Assembly: GCF_027943255.1 (NCBI RefSeq)
Contig: NC_072892.1
Coordinates: 24,017,792-24,081,791 of the forward strand
DNA length: 64,000 nucleotides
Direction of reading: 5' to 3'
From: Anastrepha obliqua
Lineage: Eukaryota; Arthropoda; Insecta; Diptera; Tephritidae
Part shown: positions 47,050-57,281 of the stretch, piece by piece
Layout: each line of letters begins with the position of its first letter
Position numbering within the stretch: position 1 is the stretch's first letter
The notes under the pieces: model-generated
Seen by the model: only the letters and a program-made list of their open reading frames with translations
Told to the model about the DNA's origin: nothing
Database searches by the model: none
Translations under genes and position numbers: made by a program

Positions 47050-47300
47050 ATTTTTAATTGTATTGGTTATTTTGGATTGAAAATTTTTCCACTTTTTCTC
47101 TTCAACAAAAATTTCTAAAGCAGTAAGAAAAGCAAATATAGGGTTTGGTACGGATGAAAAATCTCTCTAAATGTAGGTATGTTTTTAACAGCAGATGTCG
47201 CTTTTAGCAAATGGCGTCGTACTTCCCGCATATTTGAAATAGACAGCTGCAGTATAAAAACAAAGAAGGAATGGAGCGCATAAAGATTCAAAATCATTTA
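47050..47300 (-). repeat. dispersed repeat R, copy 3
   Basis: The complement carries GCGCTCCATTCCTTC and ACTGCAGCTGTCTA, matching copies 1 and 2 in order and spacing. Boundaries uncertain. Confidence 0.55.
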
Positions 47301-47349
47301 TCTTATTTAGGAAAAAAGTTGCTCAAGAGCAAATACGGATTATTAATTT

Positions 47350-47578
47350 AGCGACATTTTTCTAAAAGCGGTCGCTCCTCGGCAGGCAATGGCAAACCTC
47401 CGAGTGTATTTCTGCCATGAAAAAGCTCCTCATAAAAATCTCTGCCGTTCGGAGTCGGCTTGAAACTGTAGGTCCCTCCATTTGTGGAACAACATCAAGA
47501 CGCACACCACAAATAGGAGGAGGAGCTCGGCCAAACACCTAACAGTGTGTGTTCGCGCCAATTATTTATTATTTTTTT
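47350..47578 (+). repeat. tRNA-derived SINE, copy E, head deleted
   Basis: The body from TTTTTCTAAAAGCGGTCGCTC onward is well preserved, including GCCGTTCGGAGTCGGC (about 47446-47461) and the AT-rich tail. The tRNA-like head with A and B boxes is absent: only a possible GCGAC remains. It could not be transcribed from its own promoter. Confidence 0.88.
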
Positions 47579-47579
47579 A

Positions 47580-47985
47580 GCATCGAAGCCCCGAAGATGG
47601 ACTCTGACGTATAAAAAATAAGAAGAGCAGCCAAAAATATGAGTAATAATACATTTTCGGTAGCTAATATCGATTAAAATATTCATTTACAGATTTTGAG
47701 GGTTCCCTAAAAACAGCATAATTGCTAAAAAAGCAATTACACACAGACATATGAGAAAAAGTATTTTGAATAAATTCGTTATCTGGTGATTGAAAAAGTT
47801 CGTTAAGAGAAGGTTGACTTTTTTTATAAAATCCTCAATAATCCGTAATTTGAGTGTGCGGGAATCGCATTCCGTTTTTATAAGTAGTGAGATTGGAATA
47901 CGGTTTGCTATTTACGACATGGTTGTCTGCCAAACCAGCTGTTCAGCCCAAGTCCAGCACAATAGAGCTCCTTGCTTCGTTCCCA
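47580..47985. other. unassigned stretch
   Basis: No feature recognised. Confidence 0.5.
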
Positions 47986-47989
47986 ACGA

Positions 47990-48240
47990 ATAAGAGAGCC
48001 CTCCCTTACTGTATGGCACTGAGTTCTGGACATTGACGAACACCGATGGGCGGTTATTAGGAGCTTTTGAGAAAAAAATTCTTCGCAAGATCTATGGTCC
48101 AAGTCGACAACAACCTGACCGCCATTGGTATTTCTAACTGGCGTTAACGCGCGCAATGCAGAGGTGATTTGCGCAACAATTTGGTTGCAACCAAGACCAA
48201 CCATCGGTTGTTCTTGCCAGCTAAGTAAGTAGGCAAACCC
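47990..48240 (+). pseudogene. RTE LINE C-terminal fragment
   Basis: The plus strand reads LLYGTEFWTLTNTDGRLLGA, FEKKILRKIYGPSRQQ (about 48007-48112), then after a deletion VDNNLTAIGISNWR and NNLVATKTNHRLFLPAK (about 48100-48225). The GTEFWTLT, FEKKILRKIYGP and IGISNWR signatures are those of RTE-type elements downstream of the reverse transcriptase. The rest of the element is missing. Confidence 0.78.
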
Positions 48241-48751
48241 AACGAAAGCGCCTACTACGAAGCGCTGGGGTGGTAAACGTGGCAATTTGATCGGTAGTTG
48301 GCAAAATAACAATCAGCTTTGGAAATTAGCATTTGATGGTCGAGCGCGAGGAGAAGAAGAATAAAACGATTTTTTATGTAAATTTATATAAAAGTTTTTA
48401 TATAAAAATTAAACTTTGTGTATGTATTATATATGTATGAGTGAATGTATTTACTGTGAATGTAGTAAAATTATGAAGTATGGCAAAAAAAAGACACTAA
48501 CGCCGCACTTCAGTGGCAAATTGCGCAACTTAAGACTTTGTCGCTGCCGCATAGTTGCGCATTCTTCTGCAGTCTTTTAAAGTCTCTATAGTTTTTTCAG
48601 TTCCATTTTTTGTTTTTTTTTCAAAAGTTTTCTTTCAATTCCACTGCCAACTTTCCGCGCTCTAATCAGCTGTTGTACGTGTCGTACGAGCGCTTTGCAA
48701 TTCGTCACGTTCGATTGCCACGCGCTTTTAACTTATGCTAAGATATTTCTA

Positions 48752-49010
48752 TGCGCGACCGTCGTAGTCGAGTTGCTTGCGCGTAATAACCATTCGACTG
48801 GTCGCGGGTTCGATGCCCACATGAAATATACAATAATAGAACTGGGACTCCCTCCGACAAGCAAAAAGAAGTGATACTTCCTCTTGAATTTCCGCTTTGA
48901 AAGAGCTTCAACTTGTGGCAGCGTGGAACTGGAGAATAAGACACCGCAAGATCAGACATCCAAGAAAGTTTGCAAATTAGATGAAATTTGCATATTAGCT
49001 GAAGTGCAAT
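48752..49010 (+). repeat. second tRNA-like SINE candidate
   Basis: Begins GCGACCGTCGTAGTCGAGTT with a degenerate A box and a good B box GGGTTCGATGCCC (about 48804-48818). The remaining body has no similarity to the first SINE family. This single copy could also be a tRNA pseudogene joined to unrelated sequence. Confidence 0.5.
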
Positions 49011-49194
49011 AAAAAGTCTGATAAAATCATGGAAATCAGACCTGCATGTGGTCACTTATACCATTGGCTGAGGAAACACAATTGGATGTAAATCAGATAA
49101 TTATGACTACTTAAATTAATTTTATCATCGAAATATTTAGAGCTCTAGTGCTAGAGTTCAACTGTTTGTACATGTTGCGACGATAGAGTAGTCT

Positions 49195-50255
49195 AGGTAG
49201 GTAGGTGAAATGGTTGAAGTGCCGGTCTGGCACTCCTTAAGAAACCTCAAACAGGCAGATATCTACAGCCTGCTAGAGCTGTTGGTGTAATGGAGAAGAT
49301 TGATTGCATTTAGGTTGGCTCACTGCCCCAGGCTGTCGAAGAAAGGACCGCCCAGTGACCTTCATCGTCTAGCCGTTGGATCTTTATTCGCTGCGCTCTG
49401 TCGCCGTAAAGCTCATTCACCTCATCAACGTAGAAATATCCAAAACTCTTCCGCAGAATCTTTCTCTCAAACACTCCAAGGGATGCCTCATCCAATGTTG
49501 TCATCAGCCAAGCTTCTGCGCCATACGTTAGGATAGGCATGATGAGAACCTTGTAGAGTGTTAGTTTTGTTCGTTAAGCGAGGACTTTATTGATCAGTTG
49601 CCTACTTAGTCCAAAGTAGCACTTATTGGCAAGAGAGATTCTACGTTGGATTTCTAGGCTGACGTTGTTGTAGGTGTTAATGCTGGTTCCTAGAGAACCG
49701 AAGTCTTTTACAACCTCGAAATCATAACTGTCAAGAGTGACGTCGGTGCCGATACACGAGTGCGCTCACTGTTTGTTTGATGACAAGAGGGCCTTTGTTC
49801 TGTCTTCGTTCACCACCAAGAATATACAGAATTATCAGTGCGTTTGATTTCAATACCATCGGCATACGCCAACAATTGTACGCTCTTATAAAATATGGTG
49901 CCTGAGCGATTAAGTTCTGCGGCTCGCACGTTTTTTTCCAGTATCAGGTTAAAGAAGTTACATGACAGCGAGTCACCCTGTCTGAAACGTCGTTTAGTAT
50001 CAAACGGCGCGGAGAGGTCGTTCCCAATTCTGACGGCGCTGCTGTTTGTTCCGGAATCCCACTCTGTTCGCTTTCGGTTGGCCAATCCGACTTCCTGAGT
50101 AAAGAAAGAACAGCCTATAATCTGCAGTATGCTCGCCCGATTGGGGCCACCTGGTTTCGCAGAGCCTAGGAAAACAGAGTTGATATTCTAAAAATTCGAA
50201 GTTTCAAATCTTGATCTCAAATGTAGATTTCGTGCTAAAAGTTGTCAACTGGGGT
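49195..50255 (-). pseudogene. chimeric RTE LINE with a foreign 3' module (copy 2)
   Basis: Architecture parallels the copy at 15.8-18.0 kb. Minus strand, right to left: AP-endonuclease remnants (ETRWPQSGEHT, FFLYSGSRIGQP, about 50070-50190), a direct jump into reverse transcriptase (GNDLSAPFDTK, FRQGDSLSCNFFNLILEK, YADGIEI with the second catalytic Asp replaced by Gly, about 49840-50030), the thumb (about 49700-49740), then MPILTYGAEAWLMTT and FERKILRKSFGY (49400-49540) and NELYGDRAQRIKIQRL. The 3' module starts at about 49374 and runs to AGGTAGGTGAAATGG at 49199. Confidence 0.82.
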
Positions 50256-50259
50256 CCTC

Positions 50260-50710
50260 ATTAAGATACCTCCAACGGACAGATATCTGATGTAATGGAG
50301 AAGATTGATGGAAATTAGGTTGGAGTACTGTCCCAGGCTGTCGAAGAAAGGAGCACCCAGTGACCTTAATCGTCTAGCTGCCAAGCCCGGGCATTTGCAA
50401 AGAAAGCGCTCAGTAGTTACCGGTAAACACAGCTACAAGTTTGGAAATTGAATGACAAGGAGTTCTCAGGACTATCTGTGTCCTGCGTGTATTATACTAT
50501 GTAGGGCCAAAGAGCTTTCGAAAAAGCACACGAAGCAATGGAGCTCCATCTTTTCTGCGCTTTTCTGAGAAATAATTTGTGCAGTTCCCCTTTAACAACT
50601 GTCTGGGGGATGCCGATGACCGGGTAGGAGGTATCTGAGGACAATTCAGTCCCCTTCCTAGCAAGCTCATCAGCAATTTCATTTCCCTCTCTGTTCTATG
50701 TGGTACTAAG
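50260..50710 (-). pseudogene. RNase H LINE tail carrying the same 3' module
   Basis: The minus strand from about 50690: DELARKGTELSSDTSYPVIG, then HKLFLRKAQKRWSS and SKALWP (about 50500-50590). This is the end of RNase H and the following linker of an I/LOA-like element. It then joins CGTCTAGCTGCCAAG and the 3' module (50260-50390). It abuts the RTE chimera in the same orientation. The module is truncated before its AGGTAGGTGAAATGG end. Confidence 0.78.
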
Positions 50711-50711
50711 G

Positions 50712-52185
50712 CCTCACTTAGTTCTTTGCCCTCATGACCTTCGCTGCCATCGCCCTTTTTCTTTCAGGAAAACAAATAGTTCATTTACTATGATAGCCAA
50801 ATAAATCATTCTCTCCAATAAACTCAAAGTCAATACGTGAGTATGTATGTACTAGCTCCATATTAATTAATAATACTTATTTAAATTAAAATTTTTTCCT
50901 AATTTATTATCTGCAATTTCACAAACAATATTTTTTATATTTATAAATTTGTTGTGCGTAGACTTTTAATTTATTTTTTGTATTTTTTTGTTGCCTTTTA
51001 AATACTGTAAGCATTTATGTGGCGCCATATTTGGTTAGTTTACTGTGCCTTTACTTAGTTTTTCATCGCTATTTCCAGCGTGTTCAATAATTATTTACGA
51101 TTTAAATATATTTTTCGATGATTATTTCGCTGTTATGTTGCTGCTAATTGCCACTTTATTTATTAATTTACAAGTTTTCTGTTTGTCTGTCTGTCTGCGC
51201 TGAAAACTACAAGCAGTCATTAGTGCGCTAACCAGCCAACCTATGCGCGTGTGGACATTGCGCACAGTGAGATATTTCAGCAATTATTGTTTTTGTACCT
51301 TTTTGGTCATTAAATGGATTGAATTATAAATTAGAAAACATTAAAAAAAAAATATTGATATTCAGGCCAATATAAAAATATTCCGAATAAAAAGTTGAAT
51401 ACCAACTTAGGAAGAACCAACCAACTGGGCAGTCATATTTTGACAGTCTAGAGGGGTCTAATTATTTTTCTTAATGTTTGTTTAGTCCAGCCATTATAAA
51501 ATGCATAATAAACTAAGAAACATTTTTTTTATTTTTAATAAAATTGAAAAAAGCTTAACACTTTTAGAAATATTTTCAGAGTCACTGGATGAGTTGTGGT
51601 GGCCTTCTCCTACTAGACGATTTACTTGCGGTAATTCTAATAAATGCTTGAAACGAAATGAGTAGTCGGAATAGCGAAATAAGGCAGTGTTGTTCGCGAT
51701 GTTTTTGGTGTAAGTGATTCACGTTATTTTCTATTCAAAAATTTTTACAAACTAACTCGACCACTACATCTGGTGATAGGTTGTGCTGTGATCACATCTG
51801 AAAAATCAAGCTGTCCCTGAAGTCAATTGCCATTTCCGAATTTTTGCTTTGACTGAAAGTGAAACAGGGCCTGATAATGTAAAGGCATTTGCCAACAAAT
51901 AATAAAATCTAGTCGAGCTTGAATAATAACAAAAATAGAAATTTGTTTAACCCATTCCATGTGCGAATAGCAATAACTCCTAGCATCTTTTCGGTCTAGG
52001 TTTTATCACCCAAATAAAACTTTTGCAGTTTACAATTTACGCTGCATTCGTTTAATCTCGGTCAAAAGCGCTAATTTTTTTATTTTTTTTTTATTTCTTC
52101 CATAAAATATTACACCTGTCGTTAAAAAACAAGTAATTTGATTTACAAAAAAATGGAATGAGAGTGATATTGAAGGGCCAATGCT
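50712..52185. other. unassigned AT-rich stretch
   Basis: No repeat or coding family was recognised. A short CTGT tandem occurs at about 51181-51198. Confidence 0.5.
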
Positions 52186-52647
52186 CCCAAGCTCATATAG
52201 AAGAAATATACATATTATTTAAAAAAACAAGTGGTTAACAAACAATGACATATACGATTAGTTGACAATTGATTACATGGATTTTGCAAGATCTGTTGGT
52301 GTTTGACGGTTAAGCCGACTTTGGGTAGATTTTTCTTTATTTGGTAGTCTTCTCATCATAGGATTTGTGTGCGTTAATAATCTATTTATGTGTCTTCTGC
52401 TAGCGTTTTGTATTGTTTCATCAATAGTATCGATATCAAGGTCGCGATGAATATCTGCGTTAGGTATGTACCAAGGTGCATTAGTTCAGGTCCTAAGTAT
52501 TTTAGACTGAACTCGTTGAAGTATACTTAGATTACTTTTTGCAGCAGTGCCCCAAATCTCAATTCAATATTTCCAGATTGGAGCAATTATCTTTCGATAA
52601 ATAAGTACTTTATTTTGCAATGATAGATTGGACTCAGGTCCAAGTAG

Positions 52648-53386
52648 CTAGTACAATTTCTTAAAACGATTTTTAACTTCATTTCGCTTTTTCTTTATAT
52701 GCTCCTGCCAGTTTAATTTCGAGTCGATCGTAATACCCAGGTATTTCGCTTTGGTGTCAATATGCACGTCAGAATTACCAACGCTAACTGGCTCAATGGT
52801 TGTCCTTCGGTTTGTGTAGTTTACTTGTATTGTTTTGTCAGCGTTAATTTCGATGTTCCATTTCTTGAACCAGTTTAATGTCACATTTAATTCGTTTTGT
52901 AAATTTTGTTTTGCGACTTTTGTATCTTTATGAGATACCATGAGGACTGTGTCATTCGCAAATGTTGCAATCATGCTGTTTTCTGACTTCGGTTCCGGTA
53001 GATCAGCCGTGTACAATAAATACAAAGTTGGTCCTACAACACTGCCTTGGGGAATGCCTGCGTTCATAGGTTGAATGTCTGAACATGCGTCGTTATATTT
53101 AACATAGAATTTCCTGTCTTGGATGTAACTCTTAAGCATAAGGTAAAAGTCATTAGGTAGTTGTGTTTTTAATTTATGGAGTAACCCAGGGTGCCACACT
53201 TTGTCAAAAGCTTTAGCTACGTCAAGGTATATGGACATGCACACTCTTTTTTTATTCAGGTCATCATTAATTTTGTGAACTACTCTATGAATCTGTTGGA
53301 TTGTTGAATGGTTTTTCCTAAATCCAATTTGGTGTTGGGGTATCAGATTCATGCTTGTTATAATAGGATTTATCTGGTCAAATAAT
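52648..53386 (-). pseudogene. jockey-type reverse transcriptase (largest open piece)
   Basis: At least 234 codons are open. Motifs in order: HQIGFRKNHSTIQQIHRVV, SIYLDVAKAFDKVWHPGLL (motif A, Asp present), MNAGIPQGSVVGPTLYLLYT (motif B), IATFANDTVLMV (motif C). The invariant FADD is changed to FAND, removing one of the two metal-binding Asp, so the enzyme would be inactive even without the later TAG after KKLY (52648). GIPQGSVVGP and the AKYLGITIDSKLNWQEHI thumb match jockey-clade proteins. Product if active: reverse transcriptase priming on nicked target DNA in the nucleus. Confidence 0.9.
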
Positions 53387-53636
53387 GGCCCTTATTATGA
53401 GCAACATTCGATCTTCGACTGTAGTCGAAAGTGCTGATCGAACGAATTTTCATTTGGTATTATGGTGCTCATTCGTTGAAGAATAGGACTATTGTGAATT
53501 TCGATCGCTCGACGCATTTACAATAGATAATTTTTTCTCAGCTGATACAGCAAATCAAAATAAAAGAAAAACCGATTTTATTGAAATTCTTTGCTAACAA
53601 CATTTTTAAAAGTTAAAAAAAGTATTTTTTGTGAAA

Positions 53637-54131
53637 ATGAGTACAACGGAGTTGTGGTTCGACGATTTATCGGACGATGAAAGATTAGCGGAACTAGCTA
53701 GAAGTAGAAAGCAGTTGAGGGGCGCATCCAACCCCCTAGAAATGACTTCCACTGAGTACGTTTAGAATTTTCAAAATGTGTTGACGTACTTAATATTACA
53801 GAAATTTCCTTACAGATTTTTAAAGAACTTTAGATTATCTAAAGAGGCGCTTATGAACCTACTGTCCAGTACAGAAAACCAGTTGCAGCAGTGCACCCGA
53901 GCCAAATCCATTCCAAATATTTTAAAGCTAGCCACAGTTCTGCGATTTTATGATCAGGGATCGTACCAATTGAGTATTGGTATGCTAGGACTTGCTCAAC
54001 CCACTGTGTCTGTTGTGCTATCGGAAATAATAGATGTCCTGGAAAATTATATTTGCCAAAGATGGAAACAATTTAGTAGTACAGAGGCTGATCTACAACA
54101 AAGAAAAGCACATAGAGATGAAATCTCTTGA
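53637..54131 (+). CDS. HARBI1-like transposase, two exons, lacking the nuclease domain
   Basis: Exon 1 is 53637-53755, starting ATG and encoding MSTTELWFDDLSDDERLAEL. A 60-nt intron (GTACGT at 53756 to AG at 53815) leads to exon 2 (53816-54131). Splicing gives a 144-residue frame without stops and joins TSTEFLKNFRLSKEA, the expected HARBI1 wording. Exon 2 then reads SIPNILKLATVLRFYDQGSY and LAQPTVSVVLSEIIDVLENY, the helix-turn-helix region. HARBI1 proteins are about 350 residues. Here the DDE nuclease domain is deleted and the end (from about QRWKQF) is non-homologous. At most it could bind DNA. Confidence 0.75.
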
Positions 54132-54335
54132 ATATTATAGAAAAATCTAAAAAGTATTAAATAGAAACCATTATGCCACAGTTTCTGTTTTATTTTTGTT
54201 ATAAATTTTCTTTATTCAATTATTAGTCATTCGAAAAAAATATGTATTTCAGTTACTCTACGTATTTCAGCCCATACCTGCCAAGGGAAAATAAAAATGT
54301 ATTTCTATAAACATCACAAAAAAACCATTATTAAC

Positions 54336-54588
54336 CTTAATCCATTTTGCTGCCGCTCTAACTGGTGGTCCCAAGCAATTCAGCTCCGCTGTAAATTCCT
54401 CCCATTTTTTTGCTGCTGGAACTTTGGTGCAAATCCCTTTTGCGAATTGTGGATTCTCTTCCATTAATGAAACTAGCCTTTCTAATTGCTGTTTGGTACT
54501 CACGACTTTCGACCTGCATAAAATTAACAAAATTAGTATATATTTATTATTTGGTTACTATAAAACCATAACGCAAACAACTTACATT
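54336..54588 (-). CDS. Harbinger Myb/SANT-like protein, partial
   Basis: On the minus strand, removing a 72-nt intron (GTAAGT at 54585 to AG at 54514) assembles an ATG from AT before the donor and G after the acceptor, giving MSKVVSTKQQLERLVSLMEE. It continues ENPQFAKGICTKVPAAKKW and LGPPVRAAAKWIK to 54336, where a GTTAAT donor-like site begins. The KQQL..LV..ME...KW.....LN..GPP.R....W layout matches the zeste/Myb-SANT-like domain of Harbinger accessory proteins, which bring the transposase to the ends. The later exon was not found. Confidence 0.7.
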
Positions 54589-54839
54589 TTAACAAGTTTA
54601 CCCACAATACGCAACACAATCGAAAGCAAAATTGCATTCGACTCTAAATTCGGTATTCAACGAAAAATTCGACAAGGCTGCACCGCTCATAATACCAAAT
54701 TGACATTCGATTTTCGATCTTCGACAACCAACGAATATCGAAGATCGAATCTAACTCATAATAGGGGCCAATATTTTTTCGAAAATTTTTGATATTGTCG
54801 GTAGTAGGCTGATTGGTCGATATGATGTCGCGCTAATTG

Positions 54840-55515
54840 AGAAAGAAAAGGGCGGCTACGCACCGGCTACTGAGAGGAAAAATAATTGAGAGAAATAATA
54901 GTGAAATTGCTTCACTTTCAAATATCATCTTTTAAACTTTCCAGAGTTCAATTGTTGCCCGCTTAACTATGTTGCCCGCCAAAGTATATATGTATGTATG
55001 TGTACGGCTGCAGGTACACATCCAGTGGTTTTTTACGCTTACGTAAAGCTTGTAATTTTGTCCTATCACCTTAACAACAACTCTCTTCGCTTTCATCACA
55101 GCGCAACATTGCAAAGTCTCTTCATTACCGCCCTTTATTCAATCATTTGGAAACGCACTTTGTGTGCGGCTCTTAACGAGACTTGTAAGCTGCCTTCAGC
55201 ACATGGCTTTTGTAGTTAATATAAATGTTGTGCTTATTATTTTAATTTTTACTTTGAAATTTAAAACGTTTCCAAGTACAAAGAAAGCGACATGCAAACC
55301 TATTCGAGGTAGCTGCAGAAAAGCCATTTCTATGAGTGAATGCGTTTAAGTTCTTTGAATGGATATGCAAATGGCAGAGCCGCAACACCTTTGACTTAGC
55401 TGCGCACGTACATACATAGATGTGTGCATGAATTTACAGGGTGGGCCAAATGCAAATAAGAGGTCTTTCAAGAATGAGTCACAAAGCGGATTTGTAGGTC
55501 CAACAAATTCATATC
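54840..55515. other. unassigned stretch
   Basis: No feature recognised apart from a short TATGTATG run near 54987-55002. Confidence 0.5.
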
Positions 55516-55519
55516 ACGC

Positions 55520-55940
55520 GCTGATGAGTAGTTAATGAGTAAACATGGAGACACCGACTATCACCTTTCGCAGTTGCTCAGCGGACATTGCGGTTTTCAG
55601 GAATACCTGCACCGTTTTAAGCTGGCAGACAGCCTTTCCGTCTGAACTGTCCGAATACTAACGAAAATGCAGGACACGCCGTGTTTTATTGTGACCGCTT
55701 CAGAGAGGAACAAGCTATCCTGGAACAATTCCTGGGTAATTAACCATCCCCCAGCACCCTCATTCGAGATATGTGCACAACCAGCGGTAAGTGGGAGGCA
55801 GCGCAAAGCATTCGCAGGTAAGATCATGACGCGACTTCGCCATATTGATTCGGAACGCAAAGCGTTTCGGCAACAGTTGCAGCAACAGAGAAGGCGGACA
55901 GTTTCTGACGAACCGACAGCAAGGACAGACGTTTGAGTGT
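55520..55940 (+). pseudogene. R1-like LINE C-terminal fragment
   Basis: The plus strand reads GDTDYHLSQLLSGHCGFQEY (about 55549-55608), LHRFKLADSLSV, a stop, then in other frames FREEQAILEQFLG (about 55690-55735) and TLIRDMCTTSGKWEAAQSI, IMTRLRHIDSERKAFRQQ (about 55823-55880). The Y.L.Q.LSGH..F..YL.RF block, acidic ER..LE..LG segment and terminal ER-rich helix are typical of the C-terminus of R1-clade retrotransposons. No reverse transcriptase remains. Confidence 0.68.
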
Positions 55941-55944
55941 AACA

Positions 55945-57278
55945 CTCAGTACAGTGTCGTACAGAAGACAAGACGGTTGTGAGTTTAAATAATACTACCG
56001 CAACTTTTCCAATGTCTCCTTTACTTTGGAACCACCTATAAACAGCAATTGGGACTATCGACGCTGTATAGCCTTCATATGCTGGCAGGAGAGAAACCTA
56101 GACCCAGGTACCTATTGTGTCTTCTGACATAAACGCAGCTCTTCCCAGAAGTTATACTTTTGTGGTGCCAGGGTAGAATTAACCGAGGTGGGGATTTTTA
56201 TAGTATTAGTGGGAGTGTGCCCCACATACCATCGGTGTGACGGCACCTCTGAGATGTTTCTGAAATTTTGATTTCAACCGCCTTCCAATAAAGAAAACAA
56301 AGCTCTTTCAAAAGAAAAGAGAGATAGTTTAAATTCTTATTGTATATTTTCGTTTACTCTCCCCACACACTTTGCTGCAGAAAAATTCATTTGAAAATCC
56401 TAGCACATTTTCGCACTTTTTTGCATTCATGCAAAGTAGGTATTTTCCCCACAAAACACAATTTCTCGTTTTCTAAGTTTGTTTGTGACAGGAAGACAGG
56501 GAAATAGAGAAAAATGTTCGAGGGAGTTTCTATTCAGAATCGTGCTAATAATGTTCAGTGGCTTAAATGATATATGAATGTAGCTGGCTCACCCTGTATA
56601 CAGGCAGTCGCTTTACGGTTGAGTAATGCGTGGCCATTTATGGTGATGTAGTATTTAGATTTGAATATTTGTTGCGTTTTCTCACTGGTAACTATATATT
56701 GTGGCGTCGTGCGGAATTGCTTGAAAGTGATAGCAAGAAATAGTGTTACTAATTGAAACGGTTCTTGTGAAACGGTAACCCTCACATGGATGAGTCAGCA
56801 TGAAGAATCTGCTATGGACTGAGTGTCCACTACACGCACAGTGACTAATTGAAATGAAATGCAGCTTTTAAAAGCAAATCCACCGACGCCGCAATCGGCG
56901 CAGTCAACCTTCGATCCTCTATTCGCTTATATATATGTATGTGTGTATATATTGAAATACCTACTGTATTTATGTAAAGTTTAATGCTTTGTCTTCCGGC
57001 TTCTTGTGCGCAATCGGTCGCTTTTCGCATTGATGTCAAACCGTTTAGACTTTGTGCGCATCACAAAGAGTGGGTAATGGCAAAAATGCGTTTTATACAT
57101 AAATGAGCCTATTGGTGTTATTCAGACGCGTCACTTATAATTGGCTGCAACAACATTCGAGTTCCCCAAGGTATTACAATTAATAATTTTATTATAAAAT
57201 CGATATGCTTTAAAAAATAGACGAAATGAAAATTAGGTCGAGTGCATCCAATTAAATGCAATTTTTATCGAATTGTAA
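55945..57278. other. unassigned stretch
   Basis: No family recognised. Small frames at 56555-57039 lack motifs. Confidence 0.5.
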
Positions 57279-57281
57279 ATA

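Larger units (their letters stand above)
53387..54769. mobile_element. PIF/Harbinger transposon, internally deleted
   Basis: 1383 bp with inverted ends GGCCC(T/C)TATTATGAG followed by a second matching block ATTCGATCTTCGA, and the 3-bp direct repeat AAT at 53384-53386 and 54770-54772. Two convergent genes are the normal Harbinger arrangement: a HARBI1-like transposase on plus and a Myb/SANT-like protein on minus. Both have fly-sized introns. The transposase lacks its DDE domain, so the copy depends on others. It inserted within the reverse transcriptase frame of the jockey LINE. Confidence 0.9.
52190..54835 (-). mobile_element. jockey-clade LINE, 5' truncated, split by a Harbinger
   Basis: The LINE occupies 52190-53386 and 54773-54835 around the Harbinger element. 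Its upstream part (minus strand, 54835 to 54773) encodes ATSYRPISLLPTISKIFEK. Beyond the Harbinger the reading continues ILFDQINPIITS and then the long frame. Removing the insert and one AAT copy keeps the frame exactly. The 5' half (ORF1, endonuclease, start of reverse transcriptase) is missing. The tail after the reverse transcriptase (LQNKVLIYRKIIAPIWKY, QRVQSKILRT, NAPWYIPNADIHRDL; 52400-52600) has two stops. Compared with other LINEs here it is the least decayed. Confidence 0.88.

Noticed and set aside
53778..54131. 117-codon unspliced Harbinger frame as the gene product
   Set aside because: The spliced model gives the family wording upstream and an ATG with a better N-terminus.
55437..56600. 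DNA transposon with TACAGGGTG(G/A)GCCA ends
   Set aside because: The end match is only about 14 bp, contains common CAGGGTG wording, and the interior holds an R1-like LINE tail with no transposase.
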